Of a DNA stretch of 64,000 nt, positions 19,150-28,437 are shown one piece after another. The notes under the pieces were generated by a model. The model saw nothing but the letters and a program-made list of their open reading frames with translations, did not search any database and was not told the origin of the DNA. Positions within the stretch are counted from its first letter, which is position 1, and the number at the start of each line of letters is the position of its first letter. A program made the position numbers and the translations under genes. The DNA is from Verrucomicrobiota bacterium (GTDB lineage: Bacteria; Verrucomicrobiota; Verrucomicrobiia; Chthoniobacterales; Terrimicrobiaceae): contig JAPLTF010000027.1 in the NCBI GenBank assembly GCA_026398275.1, forward strand, positions 16,686 through 80,685. The letters run 5' to 3'.

Positions 19150-19527
19150 ATGCCCAGAATCCTCCTCGTCGAAGACAATGAAATGAACCGTGACATGCTG
19201 TCCCGCAGGCTTGCGCGTCGCGGTCACGAGATCCTTGTCGCGGTGGACGGTGCCGAGGGAGTGGCGCGCGCAGCGGCCGACCTGCCGGATCTGATCCTCA
19301 TGGACATGAGCCTTCCCGTGCTCGACGGATGGGAAGCCACGCGCCGCATCAAGGCCGACCCCGCGACCGCAAGGATCCCGGTCATCGCCCTCACTGCGCA
19401 TGCCATGGCCGGGGACCGCGAGCAGGCGCTGGCAGCCGGCTGCGATGACTACGATACCAAGCCGATCGAACTCGACCGCCTCGTGGAAAAAATCGCAGCC
19501 CTCCTCGCCGGCGCAGGCGGCCAATAG
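19150..19527 (+). CDS. Stand-alone response-regulator receiver
   Basis: A 125-residue CheY/DivK-like receiver with the acidic pocket (LLVEDNEMNRDML), the phospho-acceptor Asp in LILMDMSLPVLDGWEA, the conserved Thr/Ala in VIALTAHAM and the switch Lys in DDYDTKPIE. It has no output domain. It starts two bases after the hybrid kinase stop and is followed four bases later by the phosphatase gene, so it probably relays phosphate between kinase and phosphatase. Confidence 0.93.
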   Translation: MPRILLVEDNEMNRDMLSRRLARRGHEILVAVDGAEGVARAAADLPDLILMDMSLPVLDGWEATRRIKADPATARIPVIALTAHAMAGDREQALAAGCDDYDTKPIELDRLVEKIAALLAGAGGQ

Positions 19528-19531
19528 CCTC

Positions 19532-20950
19532 ATGTCTGAACTTTCCCAACTCCGCCACGACTTCCGGACTCCGGTGAACCACATCATCGGATACTCGGAA
19601 CTCTTGGGCGAGGAGTTGGCGGATCGCGGGGTTGATGGTCTCGAGGATCTTGCAAAAATCCGCTCTGCGGCGGATGCGCTCCTGAAGCTGATCAATACCC
19701 GGCTCGGCGAGGCGTCCGGAGTTCCAGTGACGGCCGGGGCTCCTGAGGCTGCTGGAGTTTCCTTCGAGCGCATCGGAGGCGACCCCGCCCGCATCACCGG
19801 GCATATTTTGATCGTGGACGACAACGACTCAAATCGCGCGCTGCTCGAACGTCAGCTGGTCCGTCAGGGGCACAAGGTCACCGGCGCTGCGGACGGGCGC
19901 GAGGCATTGGATTTCCTGGCGTCCCAGTCCTGCGATCTCGTCCTGCTCGACGTGATGATGCCGGTCATGGATGGGTTCACCGCGCTCTGCGAACTGAAAA
20001 AATCCCCCGGTATCCGGCACATCCCGGTGATCATGATTTCCGCGCTGGACGAGATCGAGAGCGTGATCCGCTGCATTGAGGCGGGGGCGGAAGACTACCT
20101 GCCGAAGCCGTTCAACCCTACCCTCCTCCGCGCGAGGATCGGGGCCTGCCTCGAAAAGAAAGTGCTCCGCGATACCGAGCAGCAGTATCTGCAGACGATC
20201 GAGGAGACCCAGCAGCGCTTGGGCTCGGAGCTCGCCGAGGCCGCAAACTACGTCCGCTCGATCCTCCCTGCTCCCACGGCGGAGCCATTTGCCATCGACT
20301 GGTCGTATGTTCCCTCCACCGAGCTCGGCGGGGATTCGTTCGGATACCACTGGATCGATGACGACCATTTCGCGCTCTACCTGCTCGATGTCTGCGGACA
20401 TGGCGTGGGCGCCTCCCTGCTCTCCGTCTCCGCGATCAATGTCATCCGCTCGGGTGCACTGTCGGGCGCGGACCCGCGCGACCCCGGGGCGGTCCTTTCC
20501 GCGCTCAATGCGGCATTTCCGATGGAGAGCCAGAACAACATGTATTTCACGCTGTGGTATGGGGTTTACGAGAAATCCACCCGCACCCTGCGCCATTGCA
20601 GTGGCGGGCATCCGCCGGCGCTCCTGCTCGTGCCCAGGCCCGATGGCACGAACACAATCGAGGAAGTCCGAGCTCCTGGCATGATCCTCGGCATCATGCC
20701 CGCGGCCAGCTACGAGGGCGGCACCTGCACGATCCCTGCCGGGGCCAGCCTGATCATGCTTTGCGATGGAACCTACGAGGTCCGCACCCGCGACGGGGCG
20801 ATGCTCGAGTTTGACGAGTTCCTTGCATTCATGGGCGAGAACGGGACCAAGCCGGATGTCTTTGAACGCGTGCTCTCGTGGATTCATTCGCTTCGCGGCG
20901 ACGGTCCGCTCGACGACGACTTTTCACTCGTCCGCATCCGCTTCCCCTGA
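19532..20950 (+). CDS. Receiver-PP2C (SpoIIE/RsbU-type) phosphatase with an N-terminal DHp-like segment
   Basis: A 472-residue soluble protein. Residues ~1-60 look like a HisKA dimerisation helix (LRHDFRTPVNHIIGYSEL) without an ATPase domain. A receiver follows (~90-215; phospho-Asp in [12 protein letters not shown], Lys in EDYLPKPFN), then a coiled linker and a SpoIIE/PP2C domain (~260-472) with metal-binding motifs GGDSFGYHWID, LDVCGHGVGASLLS and GDGPLDDDFSLV. Known relatives are RsbU/RsbP phosphatases that dephosphorylate STAS-domain antagonists. Its DHp-like part may accept phosphate or dimerise with the hybrid kinase. It is one base from the RsbW-like gene. Confidence 0.9.
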   Translation: MSELSQLRHDFRTPVNHIIGYSELLGEELADRGVDGLEDLAKIRSAADALLKLINTRLGEASGVPVTAGAPEAAGVSFERIGGDPARITGHILIVDDNDSNRALLERQLVRQGHKVTGAADGREALDFLASQSCDLVLLDVMMPVMDGFTALCELKKSPGIRHIPVIMISALDEIESVIRCIEAGAEDYLPKPFNPTLLRARIGACLEKKVLRDTEQQYLQTIEETQQRLGSELAEAANYVRSILPAPTAEPFAIDWSYVPSTELGGDSFGYHWIDDDHFALYLLDVCGHGVGASLLSVSAINVIRSGALSGADPRDPGAVLSALNAAFPMESQNNMYFTLWYGVYEKSTRTLRHCSGGHPPALLLVPRPDGTNTIEEVRAPGMILGIMPAASYEGGTCTIPAGASLIMLCDGTYEVRTRDGAMLEFDEFLAFMGENGTKPDVFERVLSWIHSLRGDGPLDDDFSLVRIRFP

Positions 20951-20951
20951 C

Positions 20952-21359
20952 ATGGAACTCACCCTGAAAAATGATTTGTCAGAGATTCCGCCCGCGGCGG
21001 ATGAAGTCGAGCGCCATCTTGCCGGTCAAGGGGTGCCCGCAGAGATCCTCTACGTCGCCCGCCTCGTTATTGAGGAACTGGTGAGCAATATCATCAAATA
21101 CGGATACGACGACAACGGGCCCCACGAGATTCGTATCAACGCATGCATCCAGGACGGGACGCTGTCGCTGGAGGTCTCCGACGACGGGCATCCCTTCAAC
21201 CCTCTCGATGCCCCGGATCCGCCCCTGCACCTCCCCGCACACGAACGCCCGATCGGCGGGCTCGGCCTCCACTTCATCCGCAGCATGACCGACTCTCTCG
21301 ACTACAAACGCCACGAAGGCCGCAACATCGTCACCGTCCGCAAAAGTTATTCGTTGTAA
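20952..21359 (+). CDS. RsbW/SpoIIAB-like serine kinase (anti-sigma type ATPase)
   Basis: A 135-residue GHKL ATPase: N-box EELVSNIIKYGYDD, G1 EVSDDGHPFNP and G2 PIGGLGLHFIRSM. Proteins of this type phosphorylate a Ser on STAS proteins and may bind a sigma factor (partner switching). It completes a four-gene operon of kinase, receiver, phosphatase and opposing Ser-kinase. No STAS gene is adjacent. The nearest STAS domains are in the glycosyltransferase fusion at 31.8-33.3 kb. The 3' end overlaps the opposite-strand VapC gene by 13 bases. Confidence 0.88.
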   Translation: MELTLKNDLSEIPPAADEVERHLAGQGVPAEILYVARLVIEELVSNIIKYGYDDNGPHEIRINACIQDGTLSLEVSDDGHPFNPLDAPDPPLHLPAHERPIGGLGLHFIRSMTDSLDYKRHEGRNIVTVRKSYSL

Positions 21360-21742
21360 ACTTTCAGGCTGCAGATCTCCGCGATGATGGAAAAATCCCG
21401 GTCCCTGTGGAGAACGGAGCAGTTCTGCTCCATGGCGCATGCGGCGATCAGGCAATCCACGGAACTCCGGATCGTGAACCCGCGATTCCGGCAATTGCGG
21501 TAGATCCTGGCGGCGAGCTTGTAGGTGCCCCGTTGCGGGAAAATTTCGATGAATGGCAGGAAGTGCTTTTCGATGGCGACCGCATCCTTTTCCCCGGAAC
21601 ATCCCTGCATGAGTTCCTGGAGGATTATTCCGGTGAATGCGATGGTTTCCTCGCGCTCCAGCAACGAGTTCACGGCATCAACCTCCTGGGTCGTCTTTTC
21701 CCGCAGGAAATCGATCCAAACCCCTGTATCGACCAGAAACAT
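21347..21742 (-). CDS. vapC: VapC-type PIN-domain ribonuclease toxin
   Basis: A 131-residue PIN domain. The acidic metal-binding residues are visible: FLVDTGVWIDFLR (first Asp), LQELMQG (Glu), SVDCLIAACA (Asp) and HRDRDFSII (last Asp). Toxins of this family cut tRNA or rRNA. The start overlaps the stop of the upstream antitoxin gene by one base (TGATG), the normal arrangement of vapBC. Its 3' end runs 13 bases into the end of the convergent RsbW-like gene. Confidence 0.92.
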   Translation of the reverse strand: MFLVDTGVWIDFLREKTTQEVDAVNSLLEREETIAFTGIILQELMQGCSGEKDAVAIEKHFLPFIEIFPQRGTYKLAARIYRNCRNRGFTIRSSVDCLIAACAMEQNCSVLHRDRDFSIIAEICSLKVYNE

Positions 21743-21945
21743 CAGAAGCGGCTCCCGCGCATCAAATCCAGGTCGCCCTTCCAGCGGATCTTCCCGCGCA
21801 ACTCCAGAATCTTCTTCTGGTCTTTCCGCCGGACAAATTCCTCCAGAGCCAGATTCACGAGATCCTTCTTCGTCCGCAGCCCCGAGAGATGCAGCCCGCG
21901 GGAGACCAACCCCTCATCCAGATCGATGTTCGTTCGCATATACAC
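21742..21945 (-). CDS. vapB: VapB-type antitoxin
   Basis: A 67-residue protein starting MYMRTNIDLDEGLV and continuing TKKDLVNLALEEFVRR, the ribbon-helix-helix pattern of the type II VapB (DUF2191) family. The basic C-terminal part (KIRWKGDLDLMRGSRF) is the typical toxin-binding tail. It should neutralise VapC and autoregulate the pair. The AT-rich stretch just upstream (21946-21970) contains the repeat TACACATAAATACACGAAATAG-like half-sites that could be its operator. Confidence 0.88.
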   Translation of the reverse strand: MYMRTNIDLDEGLVSRGLHLSGLRTKKDLVNLALEEFVRRKDQKKILELRGKIRWKGDLDLMRGSRF

Positions 21946-22008
21946 ATAAATACACGAAATAGGTGTATTTGTCGAGCGACACTCAGTTTTGTTTTTGCGA
22001 CGCCTCGG

Positions 22009-23454
22009 TCACTGAGGTTCTCGTATCGCCGATTTGATATCCTCAAAGGGAATGAACCAGAATCCGAGTCTGGCACCCACGATTACAAGACCGCTGTCAA
22101 CCGCCAAGAAGCCATAGTTTGAAGGCAGGGGATATTTGAACGTCTCAATGCGGGAATAGGACTCTCTGATGAGTTGTTCGTCTGCCTGGGAGAGATCAAA
22201 TGTCAGAGAGAGCATTTTCACTTCCGGTTGGCCGCGTCGGAAAATATACAGATCGTTTCTTGGTGCGCCCGAGGGGGAGCCGTCCCTCTCGCAGATGAAG
22301 AGGTAAAGGTCATCGCCGGACATGGCTGCCCGGTAGTTGTAGCGATCCGAACCGTATGTTTGAGTGGCCTTGAGAAGTTCATCTGGAAATTTCCAGACGG
22401 GTTGGCTTGCAAATGGAGCGGGGTTTTCCGCATTCCAAAGCAAAACCTCAAAGTGCCCACGGCGGTCCACTCTTTGCATGCTTCGCAACACATTTCGTCC
22501 TTCTCCAGGAAAAGCATCGATAAAAAGCGTCTCTCCGGAGACGGACGTAATGTTTGAAAGGCGCTTCGGGTCGATGGTTTTCCACTCGTCCCCATTTCCT
22601 AACTTTCGAAAACTGTTCCACGGCTTGTTGAGGAGTCCTATGATAGGTCCGCCATCTTCCCCAGGGAATACGCAGAATGGACGCTCGCAAACGATGCTGT
22701 CCAGTGGACGAACCGGTGGTCGACGGTGGGTGCTGAAGAGCAGTTCGGCTGTTTCATCACGGGTATTGATCCGATAAAGACCGGCCCCCTCGCCGCGCCT
22801 GCGCTCATTATTGTCGGCACGTTCTCCAAAGCTTGCGAACAAATCCTCTCCCGCAATCCATAAAGAGTAGTGAGCGTCGGGGAGGTTTAATCTGGCCCAG
22901 GAATTTGAATCGGGCTTGTAAACCCAGAGGTCACCTTGTTCAGGGAGATACAGGTTCCCGGCGATGCGACCGGAAGGGATTGCATCGCTCTTGTAGAAAT
23001 CTCCATCTTCTATCGTTTGAAAATCATCCGGATAGGCGTCAAAAGCGTAGGCCCGGATGCGGAGTGTTTCGGTTGATTGGTTTTTTAGCCCGAGTGCGAT
23101 TGCGGATTCGGCCGCTTGAATGGCATCCGTGGTCAATCGCTGGCGCAGCAACCATTCCGCTTCCTGCTGGTAGAGGCGAATGAGAAACGCGGAAGTCGTC
23201 TCCTTTGACCCTTCGTCGTCGCCTGGATTTTCCCTCACAACGACGCGGAACACGCTTGGGGTTTCGACAGCCGGCAGAGGGATCGAGAAATATCCGTTGA
23301 GCAAAGCGGGATTTTCCCTTTTGGATGGCACCTTGAATGGCAACGATTTTGCGAGTGGTGCCCCAAGCGTGTCGCCATCCAGAAATACATCAGCGCAGAG
23401 ATGGGGGGAGTTTGCGGGATTAACAACAAAGACCGCCGACAAAATGGCAGGCTC
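22009..23454 (-). pseudogene. Unknown protein gene lacking its 5' end
   Basis: A long frame (477 residues from a TTG at 23442, and open further upstream to a TGA near 23490) with no recognised family. The N-terminal part (VVNPANSPHLCADVFLDGD, then SVFRVVVRENPGDDEG) looks like a beta-rich domain. A helical RLYQQEAEWLLRQRLTTDAIQAAESA follows, and then a long beta-propeller-like region with repeated SGDDLYLF/ISVSGETLFID-type strands. The coding frame meets the ECF sigma fragment out of frame at ~23454 with no ribosome-binding site, so the original start is missing and this is probably a truncated gene. Confidence 0.55.
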
Positions 23455-23633
23455 TTGATGAAACTTTCCTGCGCGATGTCTGTGGCATTCTCATGGTTGA
23501 GCACAATTCTGTAAGCGAATGTTCGGATGCGGTCGAAATAGCGGTCGAAGAGCTCAGAGAAGGCGGCTTCATCGCCTTCACTTGCAAGGCGAACCAAATC
23601 CGAGTCTGGGGGATGATCTTCATGCACCAACAT
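23455..23633 (-). pseudogene. ECF sigma factor fragment (region 2 only)
   Basis: The first ~60 residues are a good sigma-70 region 2: LVRLASEGDEAAFSELFDRYFDRIRTFAYRIV and NATDIAQESFIKS. After that the frame runs out of sigma character and into the neighbouring unknown gene in another frame. Regions 3-4, which bind the -35 element, are absent. The simplest reading is a deletion that fused the 5' end of a sigma gene to the 3' part of a downstream gene. Confidence 0.75.
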
Positions 23634-23710
23634 CGTTCTCTTTTACATAGAGGACGAATGCCGGAGGAGCATTCCTTGGAAAAAGTTCAGGAATTACCGC
23701 AAAAAGTGAT

Positions 23711-24130
23711 TCAAACCTTGGCCGGAAGCTGGCTTAGGAAATCCGTCGGGGAGATGGCAGGCACTTGTGAGGCGGGGAAGTCGCCGACATTTCGCGTGAT
23801 GATGAAAGACGATCCTGTTGACCTGGCCACCGTGGCAACCGCGGCATCCTCGAAATCCGCGAACGGGAGCAGTCGTGCCTCACGCCAACCGGCGGCGTCG
23901 AGGTTACCGATTTGAAAATGACTCAACACCCGATCCATTGCGGTTTCCGCGTTTGGCTTCGAAGCGTGTTTGCGCACCAGATAGTAGAGCGTTGTCAGCC
24001 CGTGAGCCGGAAACACACCAGCCAGCGTCCCATTGGATACCATGCTCACGACCTGTGCCGAGGCCGCGTAATGCGGTTCGCGTTTCTGGAAGACGTCCAG
24101 AAGCACATTGATATCCACCGTCACGATCAC
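23711..24130 (-). CDS. PIN-domain toxin (VapC-like), second pair
   Basis: A 139-residue PIN protein with the acidic residues in VTVDINVLLDVFQKRE, the central FADFEDAAVATVA and the final FIITRNVGDFPAS. The MIVTVDINVLLD start is the usual PIN first strand. Its ATG overlaps the stop of the upstream antitoxin by four bases. The sequence differs clearly from the VapC at 21.3 kb, so this is an independent pair and not a duplication. Confidence 0.85.
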   Translation of the reverse strand: MIVTVDINVLLDVFQKREPHYAASAQVVSMVSNGTLAGVFPAHGLTTLYYLVRKHASKPNAETAMDRVLSHFQIGNLDAAGWREARLLPFADFEDAAVATVARSTGSSFIITRNVGDFPASQVPAISPTDFLSQLPAKV

Positions 24131-24357
24131 GAGTGCTTTTTTTCCAGGTGCTCGCGGTGGATTTCCTTGTCGGGAACTCGCGGCAGAATGATGCCGCTGG
24201 CGGCGGTGACCTCATGCTGTAGTGGTCGTTGAAGGTGCTCACGCAGGCTGCGGGTCTGTCGTGCGAGGAACTCTTCCGCCGAGGTTCCCAGCGCATTCGA
24301 ATAGGCGCGGAGGAAAGTGAGATCTTCTTCCGGCAAAGGAATCGTGATCGTGGACAT
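24127..24357 (-). CDS. Antitoxin partner of the second PIN toxin
   Basis: A 76-residue protein starting MSTITIPLPEEDLTFLRAYSNALGTSAEEFLARQ, the ribbon-helix-helix pattern (strand, helix, turn, helix) common in VapB/RHH antitoxins, with a charged tail. The start at 24357 is preferred over the upstream ATG at 24384 because the beta-strand follows directly. It is ATGA-coupled to the toxin gene. Confidence 0.8.
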   Translation of the reverse strand: MSTITIPLPEEDLTFLRAYSNALGTSAEEFLARQTRSLREHLQRPLQHEVTAASGIILPRVPDKEIHREHLEKKHS

Positions 24358-24457
24358 GTGGCGAACGTAATGCATCTCACGCATACTGGCAAGGTGGCGC
24401 TAGAGGACGCTTTTCGATCGGGTCATTCAGCCCGCAGACTTTCGCGATGATGAATAC

Positions 24458-24485
24458 GTGACACAGGCTGGAAAGCCTGTGTCAC
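24458..24485 (+). repeat. Perfect 12-bp hairpin, REP-like or terminator
   Basis: GTGACACAGGCT and AGCCTGTGTCAC form a perfect stem around the loop GGAA. It lies just after the L,D-transpeptidase stop (that gene is on the minus strand). No T run follows, so it is more like a REP element than a canonical terminator. Confidence 0.65.
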
Positions 24486-24490
24486 CTTGC

Positions 24491-25165
24491 TCAGTGCACG
24501 ATCTTGACCGGGGTTCCGGGCGGGGAGTTTTCGTAGAATTTTTCCGCGGCGCCGTGGGGGAGGCGGATGCAGCCGTGGGAGGCGGCGTAGCCGGGCAGGT
24601 AGCCGGCGTGCATGCCGACGGCTCCGTTGACCCTGAGGAAGTGGGGCATGGGGGCACCTTGGAAGTGGGTGCCCGGAGGGCGTTTGTCCTTGTTGACCCC
24701 GATGTTTTTCACGACGGCATTGCCGCTGGAATCCACGTAGTCCCCATAGAGCGTCGAGATGTGGTCGGCATCCTTTTCAATGACGGAAAAATTTCCCGAG
24801 GGGGTGTTGTATCCCTCGCGGCCGGTTGAGACGGGCGCGCTGCCGACCTCGACTCCGCCCTTGTAAAACCGTGCGGTCTGGTCGCTGAGGTCGATGACGA
24901 TCGACGGGGCGCCGGGGACGCCGTCGCCGGACCACGACCATTTCGGTTCCGGTGCCGGAGCGGCCTCGGCCGGGCGCTTCGGGCCATTCTGTTTGGCGAA
25001 GAAGATTTCCCCATTCGGGCCGAGATAGGCGGTGGAGTAGTCCGGCTGATCGCGGAAGGCGGGGCCTCTGGACGCGCAGGAGGTGAGGACGGCAACGGCG
25101 AAGAGTGCGGCGAGCCAGCGAGTAAAACCTGGAGGGCGCTGCGCCGTCAGCGCCGACTTTTCCAA
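24491..25165 (-). CDS. L,D-transpeptidase (YkuD/ErfK-type) lipoprotein
   Basis: About 224 residues. A signal peptide ends in the lipobox LTSC, so it is probably a lipoprotein. A YkuD domain (~80-220) shows the catalytic Cys motif SHGCIRLPHG and an upstream catalytic His in MHAGYL. These enzymes form 3-3 cross-links or attach lipoproteins to peptidoglycan. I chose the TTG at 25165, which gives a short N-region; an ATG at 25261 would add 32 residues. The N-terminal codons lie in a MITE-like repeat (25131-25200), so the original start was probably overwritten by an insertion. Confidence 0.82.
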   Translation of the reverse strand: MEKSALTAQRPPGFTRWLAALFAVAVLTSCASRGPAFRDQPDYSTAYLGPNGEIFFAKQNGPKRPAEAAPAPEPKWSWSGDGVPGAPSIVIDLSDQTARFYKGGVEVGSAPVSTGREGYNTPSGNFSVIEKDADHISTLYGDYVDSSGNAVVKNIGVNKDKRPPGTHFQGAPMPHFLRVNGAVGMHAGYLPGYAASHGCIRLPHGAAEKFYENSPPGTPVKIVH

Positions 25166-25200
25166 TCCAAAAAATGGGACGGCACGGCGGCCATCCCTCC
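25131..25200. repeat. MITE/REP-like element overlapping the start of the L,D-transpeptidase
   Basis: A 70-bp element that begins GGAGGG and ends CCCTCC, with an internal hairpin (GGCGCTG/CAGCGCC) and a GGCACGGCGGCC block. The same end sequences and block recur in the element at 33297-33356. It supplies the first codons of the L,D-transpeptidase reading frame. Confidence 0.65.
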
Positions 25201-25270
25201 AAGGAATCCGCACAGTCAGGCTGCCCGTGCCCCCTGGTTTGGTTGTTTCACCTTTCTTCATAAGCGGGGC

Positions 25271-28200
25271 TCAGGTCGCCGGAGGTTCTTCCACAGGTGC
25301 CGGCGCAGGGGCCGGTGCATCTTCTTTGCGTCCGGCGAAAAAGCGCTCCACAACGTAGAAGCAGGCCGGGATGAGGAAGATCGAGAGGAAGGTGGCCGCG
25401 AGCATTCCGCCGATCACGGTGGTGCCGAGAACACGCCGGGAGACGGCTCCCGAGCCGTTGGCGAGCGCCAGCGGAAGCGTGCCAAGGATGAAGGCGAATG
25501 CGGTCATCAGGATCGGGCGCAGGCGCAGCCTGGCTCCGGCCAGCGCCGCTTCGAGCGCCGGCTTGCCTTTTTCGTATTCATCCTTGGCGAACTCGACGAT
25601 GAGGATGGCATTTTTTGCAGCGAGCCCGATGAGCATGACGAGGCCGATCTGCGCGTAGAGGTTGTTCTGCATTCCTCGGATACTGAGTCCGGCGAATGCG
25701 CCGAACACGGCGACGGGCGTTGTGAGGAGGACGCTGAACGGCAGCGACCAGCTCTCATATTGCGCGGCGAGGATCAGGAAGACGAAGAGCAGCGAGAGCC
25801 CGAAAATCGCGGTGGGAGGGACGCCCTGGGCGGCCTTCTGTTCCTGGTAGGACATGCCGAAATAGTCGTATCCCATTCCCTCCGGCATCGTCTGTGCGAA
25901 GACGTCCTCGAGGGCGCGCATTGCCTGTGCGGTCGAATAACCGGGGCTCACCGCGGCGTTCACCTGCGAGCAGCGGAACATGTTGTAGCGCATCGTGAAC
26001 TCCGGCCCGAACGAACGCCGGGCCTGGATGAAGGAATTCACCGGCACGGCCTGGCCCTTGTCGTTTGTGACGTAGAAGAGGCCGAGGTTGTCGATGTCCG
26101 TGCGGTATTCGCCCTCGGCCTGGATGTAGACCTGCCACTGGAGGCCGAAGCGGTTGAAGTAGTTGACAAAGTATCCTCCCAGGAACGTCTGGACGGTCTG
26201 GTAGGCATCTGTGAGGCTCACCCCCTGGATCATGGCCTGGGCCTCATCCACATCGAGATAGATCTGCGGAACATCCCAGAGCGCGGTGGTGAACAGGCTC
26301 GAAAATTCCGGGCGCTTTTTCGCCGCGGCCATGAAGGCCTGCGTGTTCTTGGCGATGAACTCGACATCCGCGCCAGTGCGGTCTTCAAGCATGAACGTGA
26401 CTCCTCCCGCCGTGCCGATACCGGGAATTGCCGGAGGAGGAAACGCGAAGGCGGCCGTCGGTTTCGAGAGGCCGGCAAGCTGGCGGTTGATGTTCGCCTG
26501 GATGGCGTCGATCTGGAGTTCCTTGGTCGTCCGCTCCGCCCACGGCTTCATCGCGATGAAGAAAAACCCGGTATACGTGCTCTGGACGGTGCTGAGCAGG
26601 TTGAAGCCGATGATCGATGTGACGTGCTGGACGCCCGGCGTTTTTTCGAGAAGCTTCTCGATCTCGGCCGAGGCGGCACCGGTCTGCTGGAGCGAGGACG
26701 CGCGCGGAAGCTGCACGACGCCGAAGAGGTAGCCCTGATCCTCCTCGGGGATGAACCCGGACGGCATCCGGGCACCGAGGCCGACCCCCGCAAGAGCCAG
26801 CACTCCCATGAGGAGCAGGCTGATGACGAACTTCCGCATGAGCCCGCCGCAGATCGATGCGTAGCCGTTCGTCGCGGAACCAAAAACCTTGTTGAACGAG
26901 CGGAAGAAGGCGCCGAGCGGACCTTTGGTCTCCTTCTTCGGCTTGAGCAGCAGGGCTCCAAGCGCCGGGCTGAGGGAGAGCGCGTTGAACGCCGAGATGA
27001 GAACCGAGACCGCCATGGTCACCGCGAACTGCTGATACATCGCTCCCGTGATCCCCGGGATGAACACGGTCGGGATGAACACCGCCGCCAGGATCAGCGC
27101 GATGGCGATGACCGGCCCGGAGACCTGGCTCATCGCCTTGAACGCCGCATCTTTTGGAGACAGCCCCTCCTCGATATGGTGCTCGATCGCCTCGACCACG
27201 ACGATGGCGTCGTCCACGACCAGGCCAATCGCCAGCACCAGCCCGAACAGGGACAGCGTGTTGATGGAAAATCCCAACATGGGAAAAATCGCAAACGTCC
27301 CGATCAGGGACACGGGCACCGCGATCAGCGGGATCAGCGTGGCCCGCCAGCCCTGCAGGAAGATGAAGACGACGATGATCACGAGGACCATCGCCTCGAA
27401 GAGGGTCTTCACGATTTCCTTCATGCTCTCGGTGATCGCGAGCGTCGTGTCGAGGGCGACCTCGTATTTAAAATCGTCCGGGAAAAGCTTCGCCTGCTTT
27501 TCAAACAGCGCGCGCACCTGCTTCATCGTGTCCACGGCGTTCGACCCGGGGAGCTGGTAGACGCAGACGATCGCCGCGTTTTGTCCGTTGTAGCGGCCCT
27601 GCAGGTTGTAGATCTGCCCTCCCAGGTCCACCCGCGCCACGTCGCCCACGCGAACGATCGATCCGTCGTCGTTCGCGCGGATTACGATCTGTTCGAAATC
27701 CTTCGGCGTCACGAGGCGCCCGGTCGTGTTGACGGTGAACGTGAAGACCTGCCCCGGCGGAACCGGTTCCCCGCCGATCTGACCGGCGGGGTTCACGTTG
27801 TTTTGCGCGTTCACCGCGCGGATGACCTCCGGGACCGTGATGTTCAGGGTGGCGAGCCGGTCGGGCTTCACCCAGATCCGCATGGCATACTGGCCGGCGC
27901 CGAAGATGCTGACGCTGCCGACGCCGTTGACGCGGGTGAGAGGGTCGTTGATGTTGATGTAGGCATAGTTCGCCAGGAAGGTGGGGTCGAACGTCCCGTT
28001 CGGCGAGTAGAGGGCGAAGACCCCGAGCGGAGAAGAGAGCGCCTGCTCGACCGTGACGCCGAAGTTGCGCACGTCCTGCGGGAGCTGCGAGGACGCCTGC
28101 GTCTGGCGCATCTGCGCGAGGATCTGGTCGGTCGTGGGGACGGTGCTCGTATCGAAGATGACGTTGAGGGTCATCATGCCGTTGTTGGCATTGATCGAAT

Positions 28201-28435
28201 ACATGTAGTCCATGCCCTCGACCCCGCTCATCTGCTGCTCGATCGGCGTGGCCACCGACTGCTCGACCGTGAGGGCGTCGGCGCCGACATACGTCGTCTG
28301 CACCTGGATCTGCGGCGGGACGATATTCGGGAATTGCGAGACCGGCAGGCCGGCCATCGAGACAAGGCCGACGATCACCATGATGATCGCGATGACCATC
28401 GCCACAATCGGCCGGCGGATGAAAAAGTTCGACAT
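25271..28435 (-). CDS. RND multidrug efflux transporter (AcrB/MexB-type inner-membrane pump)
   Basis: A 1054-residue protein with the full HAE1-RND layout: a first helix after [17 protein letters not shown], large periplasmic loops, and helices 2-7 with the proton-relay motif in [23 protein letters not shown]. The second half repeats the plan. It ends in a Pro/Ala/Glu-rich cytoplasmic tail. It should take substrates from the periplasm and inner-membrane leaflet and drive them to an outer-membrane channel by proton antiport. The membrane-fusion partner gene lies two bases upstream. No TolC-like gene is adjacent. Confidence 0.93.
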   Translation of the reverse strand: MSNFFIRRPIVAMVIAIIMVIVGLVSMAGLPVSQFPNIVPPQIQVQTTYVGADALTVEQSVATPIEQQMSGVEGMDYMYSINANNGMMTLNVIFDTSTVPTTDQILAQMRQTQASSQLPQDVRNFGVTVEQALSSPLGVFALYSPNGTFDPTFLANYAYININDPLTRVNGVGSVSIFGAGQYAMRIWVKPDRLATLNITVPEVIRAVNAQNNVNPAGQIGGEPVPPGQVFTFTVNTTGRLVTPKDFEQIVIRANDDGSIVRVGDVARVDLGGQIYNLQGRYNGQNAAIVCVYQLPGSNAVDTMKQVRALFEKQAKLFPDDFKYEVALDTTLAITESMKEIVKTLFEAMVLVIIVVFIFLQGWRATLIPLIAVPVSLIGTFAIFPMLGFSINTLSLFGLVLAIGLVVDDAIVVVEAIEHHIEEGLSPKDAAFKAMSQVSGPVIAIALILAAVFIPTVFIPGITGAMYQQFAVTMAVSVLISAFNALSLSPALGALLLKPKKETKGPLGAFFRSFNKVFGSATNGYASICGGLMRKFVISLLLMGVLALAGVGLGARMPSGFIPEEDQGYLFGVVQLPRASSLQQTGAASAEIEKLLEKTPGVQHVTSIIGFNLLSTVQSTYTGFFFIAMKPWAERTTKELQIDAIQANINRQLAGLSKPTAAFAFPPPAIPGIGTAGGVTFMLEDRTGADVEFIAKNTQAFMAAAKKRPEFSSLFTTALWDVPQIYLDVDEAQAMIQGVSLTDAYQTVQTFLGGYFVNYFNRFGLQWQVYIQAEGEYRTDIDNLGLFYVTNDKGQAVPVNSFIQARRSFGPEFTMRYNMFRCSQVNAAVSPGYSTAQAMRALEDVFAQTMPEGMGYDYFGMSYQEQKAAQGVPPTAIFGLSLLFVFLILAAQYESWSLPFSVLLTTPVAVFGAFAGLSIRGMQNNLYAQIGLVMLIGLAAKNAILIVEFAKDEYEKGKPALEAALAGARLRLRPILMTAFAFILGTLPLALANGSGAVSRRVLGTTVIGGMLAATFLSIFLIPACFYVVERFFAGRKEDAPAPAPAPVEEPPAT

Positions 28436-28437
28436 GG

